From Nemertoderma westbladi (Eukaryota > Xenacoelomorpha > Nemertodermatida > Nemertodermatidae): a stretch of DNA of 34,784 nt. The notes under the pieces were generated by a model. That model did not search any database and had not been told where the DNA came from. It was given only the letters and a program-made list of their open reading frames with translations. Shown here in pieces: positions 28,353-34,784 of the stretch (its first letter is position 1; each line of letters starts with the position of its first letter). Both the position numbers and the translations under genes were made by a program. Where the stretch lies: contig JAUCBJ010001129.1 in assembly GCA_032718475.1 (NCBI GenBank), positions 1-34,784 on the forward strand. Reading direction: 5' to 3'.

Positions 28353-28489
28353 TGACCATTCTTAATTTTTTTGCAAAAAAAATTATTTTTATTTTTTCAC
28401 TAAAATTGCTCTAACTTCGGTTCTGGTGGTCCAAATTCTATAAAATTGGTATATTCTTTGCCGTAATTTTTTTCTTAATCTTTTGAGAA

Positions 28490-28542
28490 GGGGTTATTTT
28501 TGGCCCCAAAAAAATTAAAAAAAAGGGCCAAAATAACGCGAT
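28490..28542. repeat. Short inverted repeat
   Basis: GGTTATTTTTGGCCCC and GGGCCAAAATAACG are complementary (one bulge) around an A-rich loop. It could form a hairpin in either strand's RNA. Confidence 0.7.
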
Positions 28543-28599
28543 ATTTTTCGACCCTTAAAATTTTAATTATATATGTTAAGATAAGAAATATTTATCCCA

Positions 28600-29345
28600 C
28601 CTAGGAAATTAGCTAAATTTTTTCGCTGCAGCTTTAAGAGTGTATATTGATTTAATATTATTTCAATACCCATATTACTACATCTACATCAGCATAAGAT
28701 GCGTTGGCGTTGTATCACACATCTCCACATATCACACATCTCCACATAGATGTATCAACAGTTACTCGCACAGTTTCGAAACTTCGCATAGTTATTTATA
28801 ACTGTATAAAGATCGTCAGTCTGCGTTTAGGAAAAATAATTTATGACAAAACAGGACAAGCGACGAGCGCAACGAGGCATATAATGAAGACGAGTACTGC
28901 GTTGACTAAATTATTATATAAACCACCTGGCTTCACATATTGATCGCATCCCTAGTTATTATTATTACAGTATAAAGATCGTCCTAGCCTGCGTTTAAGA
29001 AATATATTTAAATACAAAACAGGACGAACGCAAAGAGGCTTATAATGAAAACGAGTACTGCGTTTATTATATTCCTATAAACCACCTGGCTTTGCATATT
29101 TAACGTGCGATTGGAAATACGTTCGTGCTACCCTTCCGTGGGTGGTAGATGTCCCGGTTATGTATTGGTGGTTGGGAAGGGTGGGGGGGGGGGGATTAAA
29201 AGGGGTGAAGACGTACTGTCTCCCTTTCTTTGATTGATTGGTGGTGTGGGTAAATTTCTCAAAACCTGATTTTGTGATACAGTCGCTCAATTTTAATTTG
29301 TATCTAATAACTGGGCCTCGTGCTGCGCGAAGGCCCCACGAACGT
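28600..29345 (+). repeat. Dispersed repeat X, copy 2 (long form)
   Basis: Runs from CCTAGGAAATTAGCTA to CCCCACGAACGTGT. It contains an internal diverged duplication (AAAGATCGTC-GCGTTTA-GAAA and AACAGGACAAG/AACAGGACGAACG at about 28808 and 28975), a 12-G run at 29183-29194, and the end that also appears at 24818. It is followed at once by repeat R. Confidence 0.88.
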
Positions 29346-30181
29346 GTTGTTCTGTCGTTCTGTCGTTCTGTCATTCTGTCGTGTTCAATTTTAAACGTTA
29401 ATAACTCGGCCAATCTTTGATGAAATCTATCCAAACTTGGTACACATGTTGTTTGGCAAAAGTTTAGAAATTTTCCAAGTAGAATTTCCGTGTGGCCTTC
29501 GAGAAGCTAAGATAATAGCAGTTAATTAGTTAATTAAGTTGATTACGGTAAAAACACCATTTTCAACCTGCCTTTTAAAGGAAATTAATTGTTTTACAGT
29601 ATAAGATTTAAATAATTATACTTAAAAATTATACAGATGTAATCCATATACGCCATTCTATTATAGTTTTTAATTAGTTCAAGTGATTTGCTTTAATAAT
29701 TGTGTCTTTAATTGATCTAAAGTAATTAAAACGTCATAAAAATTGATTCTCATTAAATACTGCTCATTTATTGGCTAACATGCTGGTACGATGGAAGGAT
29801 GTGTGTGTAAGGCAGCTAGTTGCTGGGAATGATTATTGGTCAAGTCTCTGCTGGTGTGGAGCTAGCTGGCTTAGAGTTGTGGCTGTAGACTAACCAGAGA
29901 GGAATTGTAATAGGCAACCAGTATTGCTATTCCAGCCCAGACAGCATTCTTTAAATTCAACATCCCAACATCCTTCCTGTATTGACTCTACTATAAGTGT
30001 TGAATTGCTATCTCAGGTAAATGACAGATATAATAACATAAATACCATCCATGGTATGGCTGTTGTAGGCTTCTGAAATAGTTTATTCCACAATGTATAT
30101 GTCTGGTTATTTTTTAATTGAATTTTTGCAAAGTAGTAAAATTAATGTTCTTAAAAATAATATTATTATTTTATATGTAAC
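29346..30181 (+). repeat. Long direct repeat R, copy 2
   Basis: Partner of 25946-26772, preceded by a short TTCTGTCG run. It joins repeat X copy 3 with no gap, which defines the R-X boundary. Confidence 0.95.
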
Positions 30182-30462
30182 CTAGGAAATTAGCTACATT
30201 TTTTCGCTGCAGCTTTAAGAGTGTACATTGATTTAATACTATTTCAATACCCATATTACTACATCGGCATAAGATGCGTTGGCGTTGTATCACACATCTC
30301 CACATATCACATATCTCCACATAGATGTATCAACAGTTACTCGCACAGTTTCGAAACTTCGCATAGTTATAACTGTATAAAGATCGTCAGTCTGCGTTTA
30401 GGAAAAATATTTTATGACAAAACAGGACAAGCGACGAGCGCAACGCGGCATATAATGAAGAC
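30181..30462 (+). repeat. Dispersed repeat X, copy 3, left part
   Basis: Matches 28600-28892 up to TATAATGAAGAC. The rest of the copy resumes at 31715 after a 1.25-kb insertion. Confidence 0.9.
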
Positions 30463-31714
30463 ATATATTTACATTTTATATAATCCCATCCTACTGGTGG
30501 GCAGCCGTTTACTAGCCCTGCTATTTGGCTGTTCTCCAGTACCCATTTATATAGAACTTACCATATATAGTATGTATTCATGTTAATTTCTATTTTATAC
30601 TGAGTTATTGTTATTTTGAATTATAACGAACCTGTCTTTAGACTGGGTAGTTTTTGTCTAAAGCTGAGGCCGGCAAAAACACGATGGATATATTTACCTA
30701 TATATTTACCTATATCACTATATATGTCACTATATCACTCACTATGTATGTTCACCAAATGGCTTGAAACCACTTGCATGCATTGTAAAATTGTAAACGC
30801 AAGTATTTATCAATTGTTGTCTAGTTGTTGAATAAAAAAGTTGGGAACGATTCGAAGTGCGATATTCGAAATATTTGCATATTTTCAACATTATTGAACG
30901 CGAAATTAAATACCCACAACTCCCTTGCTTGAAATGTTTTTCAGGTGATTGATATTTAGCAATTATTATGAGGTTACTTACTACTGAAATCTGACAGAAT
31001 GCCAAACGTATTATTATAGTTCTATCTCTATTCAGCCAGTTAGTGTAATGTCAAGCAGTACATCATTTATATATCGTATGTATCTATAGGGCCTAATTGT
31101 CATCGTTATAATACTGTCATCAACTTAGGCTAAGCTCAATTGTAATGCAAAGGCTTAGTAGGTTTTGTATATCTGGGACGTTTACAACAGCTGTCGATTA
31201 AACTAACAAAACCATAAAACTGAACCAGGGTGGCTGCCAGCCGGGTACCAACGGCTGTTGGGTAGACTTAAGGGAACATTTCACAAACTTTCATAGGATG
31301 CTTGTACATGTACATTATATTGGTTGCTCCGATGTTTTTATTAGGCTAACTGAGAATGTATCAGGTATAAATACTGTAATTATAGTGTTCTTTATTTTAT
31401 TTATCTAATACAGAAAAGACCCCTCCGCAGAATAAACTGCTCTTTTGGGCCGTTTCTCAGGTTGCGGATATGGATACCATTTCACACATCATCGTAGTAA
31501 TTGTGATTATGATTTGTTTGCCTAGGCGAATGTGTATTACATTAGATGGGAGGCAGTTTTTTGGTTGATGCAAGTCATTCTTGGTTTGCATCTTCCAATC
31601 CCATCTGTTTCTTGGAGTCTGTGTAAGACAGGTTCGTATAAAGCCATCTTGATGGCGTTCTAGTTATTTGAAGGGTAAAAATAAACATTGAAACAAACAT
31701 TGAAACATTGAAAC
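30463..31714 (+). mobile_element. 1252-bp insertion with 5-bp duplication in repeat X
   Basis: Repeat X is split here. AAGAC lies on both sides (30458-30462 and 31715-31719), and the unbroken copy at 28600 has it once. The insert ends with tandem ATTGAAAC-type units (31683-31714), reminiscent of the microsatellite tails of some LINEs and SINEs, which suggests a 5'-truncated non-LTR element read on the plus strand. No RT or other protein motif was recognised, so the class is an inference. Confidence 0.65.
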
Positions 31715-32171
31715 AAGACGAGTACTACGTTGACTATATTATTATATAAACCACCTGGCTTCACATATTGATCGCATCCCTAGTTATTATTATTATAAAG
31801 ATCGTCCTAGCCTGCGTTTAAGAAATATATTTAAATACAAAACAGGACGAACGCAAAGAGGCTTATAATGAAAACGAGTACTGCGTTTATGATATTCCTA
31901 TAAACCACCTGGCTTTGCATATTTAACGTGCGATTGGAAATAAGTTCGTGCTACCCTTCCGTGGGTGGTAGATGTCCCGGTTATGTATTGGTGGTTGGGA
32001 AGGGTGGGGGGGGGGGGGATTAAAAGGGGTGAAGACGTACTGTCTCCCTTTCTTTGATTGATTGGTGGTGTGGGTAAATTTCTCAAAACCTGATTTAGTG
32101 ATACAGTCGCTTAATTTTAATTCGTATCTCATAACTGGGCCTCGTGCTGCGCGAAGGCCCCACGAACGTGT
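31715..32171 (+). repeat. Dispersed repeat X, copy 3, right part
   Basis: Matches 28888-29345, including the internal duplication and a 13-G run (32006-32018). It ends at CCCCACGAACGTGT. No repeat R follows this copy. Confidence 0.9.
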
Positions 32172-32600
32172 AATCCTGTAGTCTCCTAGAAACCAGCTGA
32201 TGCCAAGCCTAATAAATTTTTGGGTATATTAATTTATTATAACTGTAAGACAGTTACACAGATGCTGCACGAAGACCCCACCCAAATTCAATAAGTTCAT
32301 AAGTGTGGTATTTGTTGTTTTACCTCTAACAGTTTTCAACAAAATATGTTGTGAGGGTTGTTCTGGTTTTCCATATCTCCTAAACGGACTGACATACAAG
32401 TCTAGGATTTTAACATAAGATGTAGAACGCCATCTTGAGTAATCTTGGGGAAAATTTTTTTTTTAAATTGTGGTATGTGTTGTTCTGGCTCTATGGTCAC
32501 GATGTAATCTTTGAATGAAATAATTTGTGGGTTATAAATATATCAACGATCAACTGATTTCATTAACACTATTGGTTTGTGAATTTAAATATAATAATAG
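32172..32600. other. No gene recognised
   Basis: AT-rich. It contains GTTGTTCTGG words (32340-32380, 32470-32500), the latter matching part of 23850-23890 in reverse complement. Confidence 0.5.
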
Positions 32601-32621
32601 GTAGATACATTTTGTACGTTA

Positions 32622-33065
32622 TTGGTGGAACTTCGCAAGTTATCGAGTGTCTGGGGGTGTGGGGCGGCTGTTTTACCGTCGGAATGGACGGACAGAAACT
32701 GCTCGGTAGAGATGATCGGAAATCCCGAGTTACGGGGGGAGTTTGTCCTTGAGAAGGTCGACCAGTTTGTTGCCCAGTTGCCGCAACTCATTGCGAGTTT
32801 CGTGACGCGCTATTTGTAACACTAAGAGTCAATTCCCTACCGCTTCGCCTGTACGAAAAAATTTCCCATTAACTATCTTCATCTTGCCGTTGCTGAGTGG
32901 CACACACCCGCCGGCTGTTATCCGTCGATACGCCCTAACGAGCTCCGTGATTTCTTCAGTACCAAAACCACATCCCTCGTCGAAGTCGCCAATGACGTTG
33001 CCATCGATCCGCGTCTACAACCGATCAAAGTCGAGTTTTTCATCCGTGTTTCCACCGTCGACTAA
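32622..33065 (+). other. GC-richer island with two in-frame coding-like segments, unassigned
   Basis: One frame is open from 32622 to 32819 (PSEWTDRNCSVEMIGNPELR, GEFVLEKVDQFVAQLPQLIA). After two TAA codons it reopens in the same frame from 32826 to 33065 (YRFACTKKFPINYLHLAVAE, WHTPAGCYPSIRPNELRDFF, LVEVANDVAIDPRLQPIKVE, then FFIRVSTVD and TAA). The second part has mostly C/G at third codon positions, unlike this AT-rich genome. That supports a once-coding piece of other origin (transposon, virus or a separate gene). It lacks an ATG, and I do not recognise the family. Confidence 0.35.
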
Positions 33066-33764
33066 CGATCCAGTTGGACGTCTCAGTTTCCATTCATTAG
33101 GGAATCCGTACAGAAGGCGTTTATCTGTTTAGACCATAATAAAATATCTCGAGTCTAGTGAAAATAATGTTTTACATTATTTACCATGCAATAAATAATT
33201 ATAAAATGCTAATTATGAACAATGGCGAATCTAATTGTATTTATTTGTGGGGAATTCTTTGTAATTATGCATGTAAACGTTCTAGAACAACCTAATAATG
33301 ACGCGGTGACATAATGGATATATTGGAAATTCATAGTAAAATGTATGTAGGGACATACTGAGAAATAATGTCGCACTGGCGATATAAAGTTAGAAAATAT
33401 GTCGCCCTGGCGATTTGGTAGTGCGAAATTAATTCCACACAAAGAAATGAAAAGGGATATGAATTTCATCAATATTCCTAGACATCACTATTAAAGTGAT
33501 TAATTAATTAAGTTAAGCGTTCGGAACCCCATGCTCCATGCTGAGAGATAGGATAGCCCATGACTTCCTTGAGAGGCCTCTTACTAAGGAACACTGGTCT
33601 TGATGATGCGGATGATCTTGCGGAAGTCATGGAGTTGTGGCCGCGCAATTTTGTCGATAAGCCGGCATAGCATTTTAATGCACAATTGTGGATTGCATGG
33701 ATTAATTATATAGGCTCTCGTGCTGCGCGAAGGCCCCACAACGTGTATAATAACTAAACAAACT
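33066..33764. other. No gene recognised; short fragment of repeat X end
   Basis: AT-rich except for about 33525-33670, where a plus-strand frame starting at 33560 (TSLRGLLLRNTGLDDADDLA) is open for about 35 codons; no family is recognised. At 33715-33746 lies an isolated 32-bp piece of the X terminus (CGTGCTGCGCGAAGGCCCCA). Confidence 0.45.
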
Positions 33765-33985
33765 GGTAATAATATATGGCATCACCACCAATTTACTATC
33801 TATATCCCAAAGACCATAGATTTGGGACACTACGAGTGGGTGGTTACCCATCCAACCACTATTTATATTATTTTGTATCCACAGTATATCATTAAACGAA
33901 ACCCCTTGATCTATATTGGCTTACTTTGACCACTACAGGGAGATTTTTATTTAGATGTAACCAAAAAAAGTGTCAAAATTAAACG
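33765..33985 (+). repeat. IgSF intron segment, paralogous to 4450-4710
   Basis: Lies about 100 bp upstream of the 34093 acceptor. The match with copy 1 shows that both loci derive from one duplicated gene. Confidence 0.75.
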
Positions 33986-34092
33986 TGTTAAAAAAAGTAG
34001 CTTTTACAATAATAACAATTAACATTACATCGTTATGTATCTGAAAGTTTTACATCTAAGTTATATTATTAATATTAATATTATTGTTCCAG

Positions 34093-34698
34093 ATTTGCCG
34101 TATAGGATAAACATTAACCCCAACGTTCGGATTAAAAAGAAAAAAGGCGAAACATTGGAATTAAAATGTTCGGCAGACGAATACAATGTGAAATCAAACC
34201 CAAGTTGGTCCTGGTATGTTGGTACTAAAGATGTTACTGGTGATGCAGCTATAGTTACTGAACCATCTTCATCAACATTTACACTAGACCCTTTACGCGC
34301 AGACGATGGAGGTGATTATAAGTGCGAGTTTACTGGTCAGTACAACAACAGTGAGGAAGAGAGTATCGAAAGTCCAGTCGGTACCGGTAACTGTAGAATA
34401 TTGTGATCTGAAACTGAAAGTTTCTGGTACTTCTTATGATGGAGGTGATTCAATACAATTAAATAGAAGTTTGGAAGTTCATAACGACCCAATAGAGGTA
34501 AAGTGGATTCCAGTGGAGATGGATGCAATATAGATGTTGGTTATATTTGGAGTGGCGACTTCGTAACCGGTGGAGATGAAGTTAGGAATATCGATGTAAA
34601 TAAAAGATCTTCAGGGATTTACACAACTACAGCCGAATATACGTTTTATGATTCATCAACTATTACAGAGTCATTCACTATTGAGTTAATAGTTCAGT
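34093..34698 (+). pseudogene. IgSF gene copy 2, second exon: two Ig-like domains with frame breaks
   Basis: Acceptor ATTGTTCCAG (ends 34092), phase 1, which matches the phase-1 donor at 23248. The first Ig domain: RIKKKKGETLELKCSADE, SNPSWSWYVGTKD, FTLDPLRADDGGDYKCEF. The second: KLKVSGTSYDGGDSIQLNRS, IEVKWIP, GYIWSGDFVTGGDEV, SSGIYTTTAEYTFYD. It ends at T/GTAAGT (34698/34699). Compared with the inverted copy at 7435-7788 there is an extra base near 34380 and five extra bases near 34512. Together they restore the frame, but the reading frame meets a stop at 34404. It is either a pseudoexon, making copy 2 non-functional, or contains assembly errors. Confidence 0.8.
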
Positions 34699-34784
34699 GT
34701 AAGTAACAATAAACTACTGTAAATATTACCCTCCATCACTGTTAGTAGAACAGGAGTCATTCACTATTGAGTTAATAGTTCAGT
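34672..34784 (+). repeat. Duplicated exon end around the splice donor
   Basis: TCATTCACTATTGAGTTAAT plus AGTTCAGT occurs at the exon end (34671-34698) and again at the window end (34757-34784), 58 bp apart. The same pair is found in the inverted copy at 7353-7461. The duplication is therefore ancestral to both loci. Confidence 0.9.

Larger units (their letters stand above)
26773..28599. other. Segment absent between the second R and X copies; no protein gene seen
   Basis: In the second array R runs straight into X (GTAAC/CTAGG at 30181). Here 1827 bp intervene, so this is a candidate insertion, or the second array lost it. It contains a 49-nt hairpin (27375-27423), a tRNA-like segment (28280-28352) and an inverted repeat around 28490-28542. 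No coding sequence is recognised. Confidence 0.55.

Noticed and set aside
28704-30586. Frames of 79-121 residues in repeat X and R copies
   Set aside because: They fall across non-coding repeats present in several copies with indels, and are not conserved between copies as proteins.

Overview
The window looks like genomic DNA from an invertebrate animal. It is AT-rich and dense in repeats. It carries spliced exons of a secreted or membrane immunoglobulin-superfamily (IgSF) gene family, with phase-1 exon boundaries, GT/AG splice signals and a signal peptide. It also holds three kinds of retroelement typical of metazoan genomes: an RTE-like LINE, a Penelope-like element (PLE) and a Ty3/gypsy-type LTR element. 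The phylum cannot be fixed from the sequence alone. The first 57 bases are a head-to-head copy of a cDNA/whole-genome-amplification adapter, so the left end is a library or assembly artefact.

Layout. 1-1337: adapter and non-coding DNA. 1338-8928: IgSF locus copy 1. It has a flanking repeat (A), a truncated first exon (2105), a longer first exon with one nonsense codon (2353-3199), intron sequence, a dead RTE-like LINE on the minus strand (about 4712-7352), an inverted piece of the second Ig exon (7435-7788, minus), and an intact Ig-FN3 exon (8317-8928). 9547-18877: a nested transposon. A PLE read on the minus strand (9559-18865) is flanked by a 12-bp target duplication. It carries about 0.7-kb inverted terminal arms, each with a hammerhead-ribozyme-like motif, and a 4018-bp gypsy-type element with identical 273-bp LTRs and a 5-bp target duplication sits inside one arm. 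18878-23300: flanking repeats B and C, minisatellites, and IgSF copy 2, with a truncated first exon at 21797 and an intact first exon at 22405-23248. 23300-34000: mostly non-coding, with a mosaic of dispersed repeats (families R and X), a 1.25-kb insertion with a 5-bp duplication, and two GC-richer islands holding unassigned open frames. 34093-34698: the second IgSF exon of copy 2, with two frame breaks.

How it fits together. The IgSF pieces look like a tandemly duplicated, birth-and-death family: four first exons, two second exons (one inverted) and one third exon. At least four of these seven pieces are broken. Transposons were inserted between and within the copies. By nesting the order is: duplication of the flanking repeats, then the PLE into repeat B, then the LTR element into the PLE arm. 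The identical LTRs make the last event very recent.

Most notable: (1) the PLE open frame holds two separate in-frame 21-bp minisatellites coding for heptapeptides, one of which splits the reverse transcriptase between its motif B and its catalytic RFVDD motif by nearly 400 residues; (2) the inverted PLE arms carry matching hammerhead-like motifs; (3) the LTR element has an almost textbook -1 frameshift signal (A AAA AAC, 6-nt spacer, 9-bp stem, possible pseudoknot) joining gag to pol.
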